A DNA stretch of 64,000 bases. Source: Frankia umida. Its GTDB lineage: Bacteria; Actinomycetota; Actinomycetes; Frankiales; Frankiaceae. Below the pieces are notes generated by a model. It was not told the DNA's origin and did no database searches. It saw nothing but the letters and a program-made list of their open reading frames with translations. Location: NCBI RefSeq assembly GCF_023242945.1, contig NZ_JALKFT010000025.1, positions 15,401 to 79,400 of the forward strand, given 5' to 3'. A program made the position numbers and the translations under genes. Position 1 is the stretch's first letter, and each line of letters starts with the position of its first letter. Below are positions 1-8,898 of this stretch, piece after piece.

Positions 1-787
1 GTACGCCGGCCTGCCGGACGGTGGCGACGATGCGGGAGAAGGTCTCGATCGTCAGAGGACTGGCGAGGATATCCACGTTGTTGGTGGATATCAGTCGGAT
101 GATCTCACGGATCTGGGCGTCGGTGGGTGATTCGTCCGCGCTCGTGGAAAGAGTCGGGATGCCGACCGACTGGAGGCTGGACCGCATCTGTTGCGCGATG
201 CCGTCGCTGATGCTGAGGCCGGCGGGGTCGCCGACCACGAGGGCGCGGGTGCCACCCTTTTCCTGAGCGTACCTGCCGAAGGTGGTGACTGCCTCCGAGG
301 AGGTGCTGGCGTTGCGGGAAAGCGAGTAGGTGAACATGTTGCGGTACTTCGACCAGGCGGGTTCCACCGCGATACCGACCACCGGGACGTTGTTGGTGGC
401 GAGGTAGTCGGCGCCGCCGCTGGATACCGGGGTCGCCTCGATGACGGCGAAGTCCTTCTCGTTCTCCACCCGGTCACGGCTGGCGACGGCGTTGGTGTCG
501 ACTCGCCCTCGGTCATCCGACCAGGAGTAGTGAATCTGCCGACCGTTCACTCCGCCGGATTCGTTGATGGCGCCCAGCCGGGCGTTCAGACCCGAGCGTA
601 CCGGTAGGAACGTGGTGGCGAGTGCTCCGGTGTCCGGGTAGATGAGGCCTACCCGTACCTCGTTCTTCGATACGCCGGGATCGTTGCATCCGGTGGCCGC
701 GGAGGTGGCCGGACTGCTGCTGCAGGCGGCCAGCGAGGCCAGGCAGAGTAACACGGCAGATGCTGCCGACAGTGAGCGGACTGTCAT
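1..787 (-). CDS. ABC transporter substrate-binding lipoprotein, branched-chain amino acid type (3' part missing)
   Basis: About 262 residues are present and the frame is open to the left edge, so the C-terminal part lies outside the window. The start ATG at 787 is preceded by GGAAGG about 8 nt upstream. The N-terminus has a short hydrophobic signal ending in LASLAAC, a lipobox, so the protein should be exported and lipid-anchored. The mature part reads as the first lobe of a Peripla_BP_6/LivJ-type fold: VRVGLIYPDTGALA near the start, NESGGVNGRQIHY, then TNNVPVVGIAVEPAW and LVVGDP. Such proteins bind amino acids, amides or aromatic compounds for an ABC importer. No permease or ATPase gene is visible on this side. 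The ligand cannot be told from the sequence. Confidence 0.85.
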   Translation of the reverse strand, partial: MTVRSLSAASAVLLCLASLAACSSSPATSAATGCNDPGVSKNEVRVGLIYPDTGALATTFLPVRSGLNARLGAINESGGVNGRQIHYSWSDDRGRVDTNAVASRDRVENEKDFAVIEATPVSSGGADYLATNNVPVVGIAVEPAWSKYRNMFTYSLSRNASTSSEAVTTFGRYAQEKGGTRALVVGDPAGLSISDGIAQQMRSSLQSVGIPTLSTSADESPTDAQIREIIRLISTNNVDILASPLTIETFSRIVATVRQAGV

Positions 788-1611
788 GGCCGGGACCTTC
801 CAAGTTCGGATCTTGAGTGGAGGCAACGTTATCCGCCATCACGCAATTATTTGACTATTTGATCACAATATGCTCATCGAGGCTCTGGATAATGCCGTTT
901 CCGAATGAGTGAAATGGAGATTTAGGACGATTTGGGATTGCTGATCCTCGGGTATGGTTGACTTCGCCCGCTGGGTCCGTTCCGTGTGTCGACTCGTCCG
1001 CATGTCGTCGACGGACGGCCCGGTGCGGACGTCCTCTGACCAGTCACCTTCGGCGCTCATGGTCAGGGCGGTGGCGAAGGATGATGGCACCGGGGAAGGT
1101 GTCGCGCGAAAGGCCGGGAGCGGACGGCGGAATGCGATCCGTGCCGAGGCGGCCAGGCCGGCGGGTCGAGGCGGGGTGGCGTCGCGGGTCGAATCCCGTC
1201 GTGGTGGCGGGTGCCGGGCCTCGGCTACCGATTGCGTGCCACCCGATCGGAAAGCTCGCCCACGATGCGTGATACCGATCAACAGGGTGGCGCGGGCGCC
1301 AGTCCAACGGTGCGGGAAAAGTGATGTCCGGGTGGCCTGAAGGACACGTCCGAAGCCGCACCGGGGCACGCTGATCCCCCGGTGTGGTCATTCTTGCGGC
1401 TGGCACATCGCCCCGCCAGGGTCCCGAAAGGATGGCGTGTGGCCTTGCCCGCGCGCGAGGTCAATGGTGGGCGGATCGCTGTTGGGCGGGTGGTATGTCA
1501 GATATTCCTACGGCCGTTGTCCGGGCGGCGGCTGCCCGGCTGGCGACGGCGCGCCGTGGAATCGTGGCGTCGCCGGTTGGTCCGGGCGGCCCGGGTGTCG
1601 GTCATGGTCCG

Positions 1612-1674
1612 CGGCAATGGTCACCGGCGATGCGGCAATGGTCACCGGCGATGGGGCAATGGTCGCCGGCGACG
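1612..1674. repeat. Three tandem copies of a 21-bp unit
   Basis: Units at 1612-1632, 1633-1653 and 1654-1674. The first two are identical; the third differs at a few positions. The core GGCAATGGTC recurs each time. The unit is a multiple of three, but no real gene covers it. Confidence 0.9.
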
Positions 1675-1816
1675 GGGCGAGGATCGGACATATATCGTGA
1701 CACCAGTCACAGATCATCGTCCGCGGCCTGGGTCGACAGCGCACAGTGGACAGCCGACGGCGCAGGTGATGTCGGCGATCGGCGCGCGAGGAGCGTGAAG
1801 GCGGCGGTTGCGCCGC

Positions 1817-1841
1817 GTTCACCGGGGGTCCCCCGGTGAAC
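1817..1841. repeat. Perfect inverted repeat (11-bp arms, 3-nt loop)
   Basis: The left arm GTTCACCGGGG at 1817-1827 is matched exactly by its reverse complement at 1831-1841. There is no T-run after it, so it could be an operator or a structured RNA rather than a classical terminator. Confidence 0.7.
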
Positions 1842-2261
1842 GTCGGGTTTCGGCCGCTCGCCGGCTGGTGACCTGGCCGGAACCGCCGGTCCGACCGGCC
1901 GATATTGCGTCGGCAAGCCGACAGTTTCGCGGTATGACTGTGTCGTGGCCGGGCACACGGGTCTCCATGCGGCAGGCTATGTTCGCATTGGCCGGAGTCG
2001 GGGCTCGGTCGAACGCTGACGTCCCTGCTCGCGGAGGTGCCCGGTCTGGTATCACACGCCTGACCGGCCGCCGCCCGGCGGTCCATGCCCGGTTGGTCGG
2101 GTGGCTGGCATCCCGGTGCCCGCCGTTCGTCCGACAGTAACCGAGGCGGTCACCTGCCGGGTGCCCGCAGGAATATCAGCATATCGGCGCGGAGCGTCCG
2201 CCGCCTGTCCATCCGAACCTCCCAGACGCCGCGCACCGTACGGCCCTGAGCAGGAGAACTG

Positions 2262-4526
2262 ATGAAGACCATTGCCGAGTTCGCCATCCGCCTGCGATGG
2301 CTTGTCATCGTGGGCTGGCTCGCGATCATCGTCGCGAGCCAGGGTATCGCCGCGGCGATGGGAGGGGCGGCGTACAAGGACACGTTCAGCCTCCCGCACA
2401 CCGAGACCGCGACCGTCGCCGATCTGCTCAAGGACGCGGGTCTGGACAACCAGAGCGGCGCGGTGGGCACCATCGTCCTGAAGAACAACAGCGGTGCCTT
2501 CACCAGCCCGCCGGCGAAGCTGCAGCCGGCCCTGGCGAAGCTGTGCACCTCCGGTGACCACGTGGCACTGCTGGCCACCCCGTGGCAGTCGATCAACTGT
2601 GCCGACAACGGAGCCACGTCGGCCGGTAGCCGCCAGCTGCTGAACACCGCGCACGGGTCGACCACCGCGCTGGTGTCGGTCACCTGGGAGAACGGCCACT
2701 TCGAGCCGGAGAACTTCAAGGCCGTCTACGACGACCTGAAGACGCTGGACAGCGACGCGCTACAGGTGGAGTTCACCGGTAACGCGTTCGCCGGTATCGG
2801 CCAGAGCCAGGGCTCGGGCGGATCGGTGTTCATCGGTTTCGCCGCCGCGCTCATCATCCTGGCCATCGTGTTCCGGACGGTGGCGGCGACCGTGCTGCCG
2901 CTGGCCAGCGCCATCGCCGCCCTGGTCAGCGGCCTGGGTCTGATCTACATCCTGAGCCACGCGATCAACGTCTCCAACATCACGCCGTACCTGGCGGAGC
3001 TGATGGTGATCGGTGTCGGCGTCGACTACGCGCTGTTCATCGTGACCAGGCATCGACGCAACCTGCGTCGCGGCATGCCGGTGAACGAGTCGATCGTGTC
3101 AGCGATCAACACCTCGGGCCGGGCGGTGCTGTTCGCCGGGACCACGGTGTGCATCGCGATCCTCGGTCTGATCGCGCTCGGAGTCAGCTTCTTCAACGGC
3201 ATGGCGGTCGCCACGGCACTCGCCGTCGGCTTCACCATGATCGCCTCGCTGACCCTGCTGCCCGCCATGCTCAGCCTGTTCGGTCTGAAGGTGCTCACCC
3301 GTAAGCACCGGGCGGCCGTGCGCGCCGGGGAGTACATCGGCGACACCCAGGTCGGTTTCTGGGCGCGCTGGTCGGAGTTCGTCGGCAAGAACCGGATCCT
3401 CGTCGCCGTGGTCTCCGGCGCGATCATGGTGGCGCTGGCAGTGCCGTTCTTCTCCCTGCAGCTCGGCGCCAGCGACCAGGGCAGCGACCCGAAGAGCTCC
3501 ACGACCCGCACGGGTTACGACCTGATCGCCGACGAGTTCGGGGTCGGCTACAACTCCGGGCTCGAAGCGGTGGTGAGCGGGCCCGGTGCCACCGACGACG
3601 CCTACCTGGAGCGGGTCTCCAAGGCGCTGTCCGGCCAGGCCGGTATCGACGCGGGCAGTGTCACGACGCTCCCGCTGGCCCGCGGGATCGCGTTCGTCTC
3701 GTTCAAGACGACCACGTCACCGCAGTCGGAGAAGACCTACACGCTGGTTCGTCATCTGCGTTCGGATGTCCTGCCACCCCTGTACGAGGGCACCCAGAAC
3801 CACATCTACACCTACGGTGAGACGGCGATCAACGTCGACTTCGCCAAGGTGCTGTCCCGCAAGCTGCCGCTGTTCATCGGCGTCGTGGTCGGCCTGTCGT
3901 TCCTCCTGCTGCTGCTGGCCTTCCGCAGTCTGGTCGTTCCGCTGACGGCGGCGGTGATGAACCTGCTCGCCGCGGCCGGATCGTTCGGTCTGATCGTGGG
4001 GATCTTCCAGTACGGCTGGGGATCGGAGGCTTTGGGCGGCGGGCCCGGTGGGCCGATCGACGCCTGGATTCCGGTGATGCTCTTCGCCATCCTGTTCGGC
4101 CTGTCGATGGACTATCAGGTGTTCCTCGTCAGCCGGATGCACGAGGAGTGGATTCACACCCGCGACAACCGCCGGGCCATCACCATCGGCCAGGCCGAGA
4201 CCGGCGGCATCATCACCGCCGCGGCCATCATCATGATCGCGGTGTTCTTCGGGTTCGTGGTCTCCCCGGGCCGGCAGATCAAGATCTTCGGTCTGGGTCT
4301 GGCGTCCGCGGTGTTCCTGGACGCGTTCGTCCTGCGGACCATGCTGGTGCCCTCGCTCATGCACCTGATCGGGAAGCGGAACTGGTACTTCCCGCGCTGG
4401 CTGGACCGGGTCACCCCGCACCTGTCCGTCGAACCGCCCGAGGAGCCGGTGGCCCCGGTCACCGGTAACGTTCCCCCCACCCCGCCCCAGACGCCGCCGC
4501 CGCACGACTCGAACGTCAGGGTCTGA
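2262..4526 (+). CDS. MMPL-family RND transporter
   Basis: This 754-residue inner-membrane protein has the two-fold layout of MMPL exporters. A first membrane segment is at residues 10-30 and an extracytoplasmic domain follows. A five-to-six helix bundle spans about 190-350, with the proton-relay motif GVDYALF in the segment near residue 255. A second extracytoplasmic domain precedes the second bundle (about 535-720), with the matching LFGLSMDYQVFLVSR. These proteins export lipids, glycolipids or hydrophobic compounds by proton exchange. The start ATG has AGGAG just upstream. The C-terminal tail is proline-rich. The gene stands alone; a strong bidirectional terminator follows it. The substrate is unknown. 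Confidence 0.93.
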   Translation: MKTIAEFAIRLRWLVIVGWLAIIVASQGIAAAMGGAAYKDTFSLPHTETATVADLLKDAGLDNQSGAVGTIVLKNNSGAFTSPPAKLQPALAKLCTSGDHVALLATPWQSINCADNGATSAGSRQLLNTAHGSTTALVSVTWENGHFEPENFKAVYDDLKTLDSDALQVEFTGNAFAGIGQSQGSGGSVFIGFAAALIILAIVFRTVAATVLPLASAIAALVSGLGLIYILSHAINVSNITPYLAELMVIGVGVDYALFIVTRHRRNLRRGMPVNESIVSAINTSGRAVLFAGTTVCIAILGLIALGVSFFNGMAVATALAVGFTMIASLTLLPAMLSLFGLKVLTRKHRAAVRAGEYIGDTQVGFWARWSEFVGKNRILVAVVSGAIMVALAVPFFSLQLGASDQGSDPKSSTTRTGYDLIADEFGVGYNSGLEAVVSGPGATDDAYLERVSKALSGQAGIDAGSVTTLPLARGIAFVSFKTTTSPQSEKTYTLVRHLRSDVLPPLYEGTQNHIYTYGETAINVDFAKVLSRKLPLFIGVVVGLSFLLLLLAFRSLVVPLTAAVMNLLAAAGSFGLIVGIFQYGWGSEALGGGPGGPIDAWIPVMLFAILFGLSMDYQVFLVSRMHEEWIHTRDNRRAITIGQAETGGIITAAAIIMIAVFFGFVVSPGRQIKIFGLGLASAVFLDAFVLRTMLVPSLMHLIGKRNWYFPRWLDRVTPHLSVEPPEEPVAPVTGNVPPTPPQTPPPHDSNVRV

Positions 4527-4611
4527 CGGTCGGCATCCCGACGCACGACGGGGACGCTCCCGGCGATGACGGGCGCACCCTGAGCGCGGACAAGCGCATA
4601 TCGGCACTGTC

Positions 4612-4651
4612 GGATCGGCCCCGGAGAACACCGTTTCTCCGGGGCCGATCC
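4612..4651. terminator. Bidirectional hairpin terminator between convergent genes
   Basis: A perfect 17-bp stem (4612-4628 with 4635-4651) and a 6-nt loop. It lies between the ends of the MMPL gene and ctaD, which converge here. There is no long T tract, as is common in actinomycete terminators. Confidence 0.85.
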
Positions 4652-4743
4652 GTCTGTCAGGCGCCGTTCCAGCCGGGCCAGCGCCCGTCCCCGCCCGGAC
4701 GCGGAACCGCCCCGGTCCCATCTGGCGACCGGGGCGGTTCTGC

Positions 4744-4794
4744 GACTGTGGCGCTGCTGTGACTGTGGCGCTGCTGTGACTGTGGCGCTGCTGG
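4744..4794. repeat. Three tandem copies of a 17-bp unit next to the ctaD stop
   Basis: Copies of GACTGTGGCGCTGCTGT at 4744-4760 and 4761-4777, and a third with one final change at 4778-4794. The array ends directly against the ctaD stop codon, in the 3' untranslated region. Confidence 0.9.
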
Positions 4795-6510
4795 TCAGGA
4801 ACTCAGCCCGCGCTTGTTCGGTGCCGGTGTGAACTCGGGGGTGGCGTGGAAGTCCACGTCGCCGGCGAGCTCCGGATAGTGCAGGTCGAACGCCGGCCGC
4901 TCGGAGCGGATACGCGGCAGAGTGGTGAAGTTGTGCCGCGGCGGCGGGCAGGACGTCGCCCATTCCAGCGAGTTCCCGAAGCCCCACGGGTCGTCCACCG
5001 TGACGATGGGGCCCTTGCGGTACGACAGGTAGAGGTTCAGCAGGAACGGCAGGGTGGACAGCGCCAGAATCACACTGCCCAGCGACGAGATGGTGTTCAG
5101 CGTGGTGAACCCGTCCTGCGCGCTGTAGTCGGCGTACCGGCGGGGCATACCCTTCACGCCGAGCCAGTGGTCGACCAGGAACGTGGAGTGGAAGCCGACC
5201 AGCATCGTCCAGTAGTGCACCTTGGCGAGCTTGGTGTTCATCATCCGGCCGGTGACCTTCGGGAACCAGAAGTAGATTCCGGCGAACCCGGCGAACAGCA
5301 GACCGGCGACCACGTAGTGGAAGTGGCCGACGACGAAGTAGCTGTCACTGACATGGAAGTCGACCGGCGGGCTGGACAGCAGCACACCGGTGAGACCACC
5401 GAACAGGAACGTCACCAGGAAGCCGACAGCGAACATCATCGGCGGTTCGAAGGTGAGCTGACCCCGCCACATCGTGCCGATCCAGTTGAAGAACTTGACC
5501 CCGGTCGGCACCGCGATCAGGAACGTCAGGATGGAGAAGAACGGCAGCAGCGCGGCCCCGGTCACGTACATGTGGTGCGCCCACACGGCGATCGACAGGC
5601 CGCCGATGCCGATGGTCGCGTACACCAGACCCTTGTAGCCGAACAGCGGCTTGCGGGAGAACACCGGCAGGATCTCGGTGATGATCCCGAAGAACGGCAG
5701 GGCGATGATGTAGACCTCGGGATGCCCGAAGAACCAGAACAGATGCTGCCACAGGATGGACCCGCCGTTGGCCGCGTCGAAGATGTGCGAGCCGAACCTT
5801 CGGTCGCACTCCAACGCGATGAGCGCCGCGGCCAGCACCGGGAAGGCGATCAGCACCAGGATGGACGTGACCAGCACGTTCCAGGTGAAGATCGGCAGCC
5901 GGAACATGGTCATACCCGGCGCCCGCAGGCACAGGATCGTCGTGATGAAGTTGACCGCGCCGAGGATGGTGCCCAGACCCGAGACGGTCAGACCCACCAG
6001 CCACAGGTCGCTGCCGAGCCCCGGCGAGTAGGCCTCGCCCGACAGCGGCGTGTAGGCGAACCAGCCGAACGACGCGGCGCCGTTCGGCGTGAGAAAGCCC
6101 GCAATGACCGTCAGGCTGCCAAAGAAGAAGAACCAGAACGACAGTGCGTTGAGCCGCGGGAAAGCCACGTCCGGCGCGCCGATCTGCAGCGGGATCAGAT
6201 AGTTCGCGAACGCGAAGGCGATCGGCGTCGCGAACATCAGCAGCATCAGCGTGCCGTGCATGGTGAAGATCTGGTTGTACTGCTCGTTGGATACGTACTG
6301 CAGCCCGGGCTTGGCCAGTTCAGCCCGGATTATCATGGCCAGCACGCCGGCGAACGCGAAGTAGACAAGGGACGTCAGGGTGTACATCACCGCGATGTCC
6401 TTGTGCGACGTCGTCCGCAGGTAGTGCAGCAGCGACCCCAGGGCCTTGGGGGGCGCGTCATCTGCCGGCGGGTCCGCGTGCCCGGCCGGCGTGTCGTGCA
6501 CTAGTGTCAC
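4795..6510 (-). CDS. ctaD: Cytochrome c oxidase subunit I (aa3-type)
   Basis: This protein is the catalytic membrane subunit that reduces oxygen at the heme a3-CuB centre and pumps protons. It has about 571 residues and twelve membrane segments. The CuB/tyrosine helix WFFGHPEVYI, the CuB pair in VWAHHMYVTG and the two heme histidines in VGHFHYVVAG are all intact, so it should be active. I place the start at GTG 6510: GGGAG lies about 8 nt upstream and the family N-terminus begins there. An open frame continues upstream to 6603 but reads as arginine-rich non-coding sequence. No other oxidase subunit is nearby, so it acts with subunits encoded elsewhere; actinomycetes often carry a second, solitary ctaD. 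Confidence 0.95.
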   Translation of the reverse strand: MTLVHDTPAGHADPPADDAPPKALGSLLHYLRTTSHKDIAVMYTLTSLVYFAFAGVLAMIIRAELAKPGLQYVSNEQYNQIFTMHGTLMLLMFATPIAFAFANYLIPLQIGAPDVAFPRLNALSFWFFFFGSLTVIAGFLTPNGAASFGWFAYTPLSGEAYSPGLGSDLWLVGLTVSGLGTILGAVNFITTILCLRAPGMTMFRLPIFTWNVLVTSILVLIAFPVLAAALIALECDRRFGSHIFDAANGGSILWQHLFWFFGHPEVYIIALPFFGIITEILPVFSRKPLFGYKGLVYATIGIGGLSIAVWAHHMYVTGAALLPFFSILTFLIAVPTGVKFFNWIGTMWRGQLTFEPPMMFAVGFLVTFLFGGLTGVLLSSPPVDFHVSDSYFVVGHFHYVVAGLLFAGFAGIYFWFPKVTGRMMNTKLAKVHYWTMLVGFHSTFLVDHWLGVKGMPRRYADYSAQDGFTTLNTISSLGSVILALSTLPFLLNLYLSYRKGPIVTVDDPWGFGNSLEWATSCPPPRHNFTTLPRIRSERPAFDLHYPELAGDVDFHATPEFTPAPNKRGLSS

Positions 6511-7033
6511 ATTCCGCTCCCGATGGTGATGCCGCTGCCGGCATTGGCGTGCGCGGCCCCGGCTGCAGGCTCGGCGCACCGGCCGAGAAACCTGCCGGCG
6601 CACGTCACGCTATCCACGGGCCCGTTTTCTCGGCCTTGTCGGACGTCCCACGCCCGAAGGAAATCCGGCACACCGATTCAGCGTAGAAGGTCCCGCCCCG
6701 GCGCCCCCACCATCGGGTCCCGCACTTTCTGGCCCTCCGCTGGTCTGTGCCTGTCGCCACACCGGTATTCGTTTCGTTCCGGCCGGCTTCTGGAAACCCC
6801 ACCGGGCAGGTTGTTCTCCGGGTTGGTGACCTGCTGTTTCCCCGTCCGGTGGGCTGCCGGCGACCGTGCGCCGTGGGCGTCGCCGACCAGGGGCGGGCGA
6901 GGACGGGTGCGCTCGGCTGACGTCGGGTGGGTCACGCCGCCCGGATGGGCCTCGCCGCGGCCCGACCCGGCGATCCCGGCCAGCCTGGCATGGCATCTGC
7001 GCGTCCCGGGTCCCGAAGCGCCCGCCCCGGCCG
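6511..7033. other. Intergenic stretch with no supported gene
   Basis: It lies upstream of ctaD. The overlapping frames on both strands are rich in proline and arginine and match no family I recognise. It probably contains the ctaD promoter, though I cannot place a clear -10/-35 pair. Confidence 0.5.
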
Positions 7034-7193
7034 ATCCTCGCCCGTGCCACCCACCTGGACCCGCTCACCGCCCGGTTGGCCGAACCCCCGGTTCGACCGC
7101 GTACCGGAACCCGTCCTCGCCGGCACCATCGTCAACATGGACGGCTACGACGAGCTGACCTATGTCCGTGATCTCGGCCTCCTACGCGCCTGA
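7034..7193 (+). pseudogene. Degraded fragment of an AAA-ATPase-like gene
   Basis: Two frames together match the middle of the AAA protein at 16122-17315. The first frame gives ILARATHLDPLTARLAEPPV. After a frame change near 7094 the second gives RVPEPVLAGTIVNMDGYDEL and YVRDLGLLRA, ending at a TGA. The relative has RATHLDSLAARLAEPRV, then VQPLLAGDLVQLDPYDDDLA and YARDLGLIAT. About 50 codons remain, without the nucleotide-binding or C-terminal parts. This is a relic of a multi-copy family, not a working gene. Confidence 0.75.
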
Positions 7194-7279
7194 GCTGGTC
7201 TCGTCCGCAAACGCCTGCCGCCCGTCCGATCGTCGGGTTAGCCTGCGGCGGGGAACCCGACCGCCCGAGGGGACGTGCC

Positions 7280-8140
7280 ATGCGTGAGCTGACGAGCCAG
7301 GGCCAGCGGGCCGTCGCGGACCTCGCGCACCGCTACGACGTCAGCGTCGAGGCGGTGCGCACGCTGCTGGCCGCGGTGCTGGCCGGCAACGGCACGCAGG
7401 CCCAGTTCACCCACCCCGACCTCGGCGGACGCGGGCAGTGGATGGCCGGCGGCATGACCATGGTCGGTGACATGTTCAACACCGCCCTACAGGCCAGGGT
7501 CAGCGGCCTCGCCACCGACCTCGCGGCCCTGCTGGCCAGCCCGGACCTGTTCGCGCCCCACACCACGACTCCGACCCCGCCCGCATCCCGGACCTCATCC
7601 GCGTGGGCTCCGTCCTCGTTTCCTTCCCCAGCCCCGTTCCCGTCTTCGTTCCCGTCCTCGACGGGGGATGGCTGGTGGCCCGGTGAGCTGGGGCGGCCCA
7701 GCGCCAGCGGCAGCCAGAACGGCGCGCGGTACGCGGTCTTCCCCGCCATGCGACGGCTCGCCGTCCAGCGGGATGACGGACCGGTCAGCGTGTACGACAC
7801 CGGTGACCATCGGGTCGGCGGCGTCCAACAGCAGCAGTGTGGCCGGCCAGGAACACTGTCGTTCACCAGCCAGCACGGCACCTTCACCGTGGACAGCCTC
7901 TCCCCGGCAGCCCCCACGCCACTCGTGACACCCGGGCCCACCGCACCGTCCGAGCCCGCCGCCTCACCCGAACCCGCCGCCTCACCCGAGCCCATCCCGG
8001 CGTCCGAACCTGCCGCCGCAGGGGCGGACGCGGAGGCGATCCTGGCGACCCTTGACCGGCTGGGCGAGCTGCACCAACGCGGTGTGCTCACGGACGCCGA
8101 GTTCGCCGCGAAGAAGGCCGAGCTGCTCGCCCGGCTATGA
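7280..8140 (+). CDS. Hypothetical protein with C-terminal SHOCT domain
   Basis: 286 residues; start ATG with GAGGGG about 8 nt upstream. The N-terminal 95 residues are helical and end in a hydrophobic stretch (MFNTALQARVSGLATDLAALLA). A low-complexity linker of Ser/Pro/Thr and repeated EPAASP units follows. The middle (about 140-215) may form a small beta-rich domain. The last 35 residues match the SHOCT domain: LDRLGELHQRGVLTDAEFAA then KKAELLARL. SHOCT is a short helical pair found at the ends of many proteins and is thought to mediate oligomerisation. The molecular role is unknown. Confidence 0.8.
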   Translation: MRELTSQGQRAVADLAHRYDVSVEAVRTLLAAVLAGNGTQAQFTHPDLGGRGQWMAGGMTMVGDMFNTALQARVSGLATDLAALLASPDLFAPHTTTPTPPASRTSSAWAPSSFPSPAPFPSSFPSSTGDGWWPGELGRPSASGSQNGARYAVFPAMRRLAVQRDDGPVSVYDTGDHRVGGVQQQQCGRPGTLSFTSQHGTFTVDSLSPAAPTPLVTPGPTAPSEPAASPEPAASPEPIPASEPAAAGADAEAILATLDRLGELHQRGVLTDAEFAAKKAELLARL

Positions 8141-8169
8141 CATGAGGGAAACGGAAGGGGCCGTGGCCG

Positions 8170-8532
8170 CTATGCGGTCTCGGTGGTGAGCTCGGCCGGG
8201 GCGCGCATCCGCCAGGCGTCGGTGACGAGTTCGGTCAGCCGGTCGACGCCCACCGCGGCCAGCCGGCACATCACCAGCGGGAAGCCGTCGTAGCCGGGTG
8301 CGGTGAAGAACAGCTCGGGTTCGCCGCGCAGCAGGGCCTGCTTCTCGGCCTCGTCACCGACGTAGAGCACGGCGACGTCGGTGCGAATCCGCCGCGGCTG
8401 CCCCGGCCGGCGCTCCGGATACGACCAGACGAACCCCTTGCCGCCCACCCGGAAGTCGAAGCCCTCACTGTGGACTTCCTCGACCCCCGGCAACGCCAGC
8501 GCCAGCCGGCACACATCGTCGGCGTCAGCCAC
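8170..8532 (-). CDS. MmcQ/YjbR family protein
   Basis: 120 residues, the normal size for this family, which adopts the CyaY-like / double-wing DNA-binding fold. Recognisable elements are the N-terminal LALALPGVEEVHSEGFDFRV, GKGFVWSYPE, and the C-terminal DRLTELVTDAWRMRAP helix. The start is a GTG with GGGAGGG ahead of it. Family members are often annotated as DNA-binding, but the function is not established. It stands alone. Confidence 0.88.
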   Translation of the reverse strand: MADADDVCRLALALPGVEEVHSEGFDFRVGGKGFVWSYPERRPGQPRRIRTDVAVLYVGDEAEKQALLRGEPELFFTAPGYDGFPLVMCRLAAVGVDRLTELVTDAWRMRAPAELTTETA

Positions 8533-8574
8533 CGCACGTCCCTCCCCGCGTGAACCACCTGCTGTGCGACGAGG

Positions 8575-8842
8575 CTACGGCCTGAGCCCGCTCGGATGGC
8601 CGGAAACCGCATCGAGGACGGAGCCGGGACTCGCGGCGGGAGCGGGAACGGCGTCGGCGGGCCCGCTGACGCCGGGTTCTCGCCGCAGGATGTCCCAGTA
8701 GCCGGCGAGGGCGGCCTTGAGCTCGCGGACCAGGTCCGGGCGGTTCTCGGGTGCCGCCACGGCGATGAGCGGCAGCAGGCCGGCGAAGATCTGGAACGTG
8801 ACGGTGCCAGCGCGGTGGCAGGCGGCGTCGGTGAGTTCGTCG
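8575..8842 (-). pseudogene. C-terminal remnant of a gene cut by an IS6-family element
   Basis: About 89 codons read through from the left end of the IS element to a stop at 8575. The sequence contains AGTVTFQIFAGLLPLIAVA and a helical DLVRELKAALAGYWDILRRE segment, followed by a disordered tail. The only possible start codon falls inside the IS terminal repeat, so the 5' end is lost. The helices look like the ligand-binding half of a small regulator, but I cannot assign a family. Confidence 0.6.
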
Positions 8843-8898
8843 GGCACTGTTGCGTTGCGGGAAGGCAGCGCATGCCGGGCCCCGGCCGGCCCGGTGCT

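Larger units (their letters stand above)
788..2261. other. Long intergenic stretch with no supported gene
   Basis: Nearly 1.5 kb between the divergent lipoprotein and MMPL genes. The part from about 835 to 960 is AT-rich for this DNA and probably holds the lipoprotein promoter. Several ORFs overlap here on both strands, but none has a recognisable domain, a good ribosome site or consistent codon bias. A three-copy 21-bp repeat and a strong hairpin lie inside it and are listed separately. Confidence 0.6.

Noticed and set aside
954..2086. Several 100-190 codon frames in the spacer before the MMPL gene
   Set aside because: They overlap one another on both strands, lack ribosome sites and recognisable motifs, and have the Arg/Pro-rich composition of random high-GC frames.
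4846..6504. 552-residue plus-strand frame opposite ctaD
   Set aside because: It is the antisense shadow of a clear cytochrome oxidase gene and has a charged, low-complexity composition.
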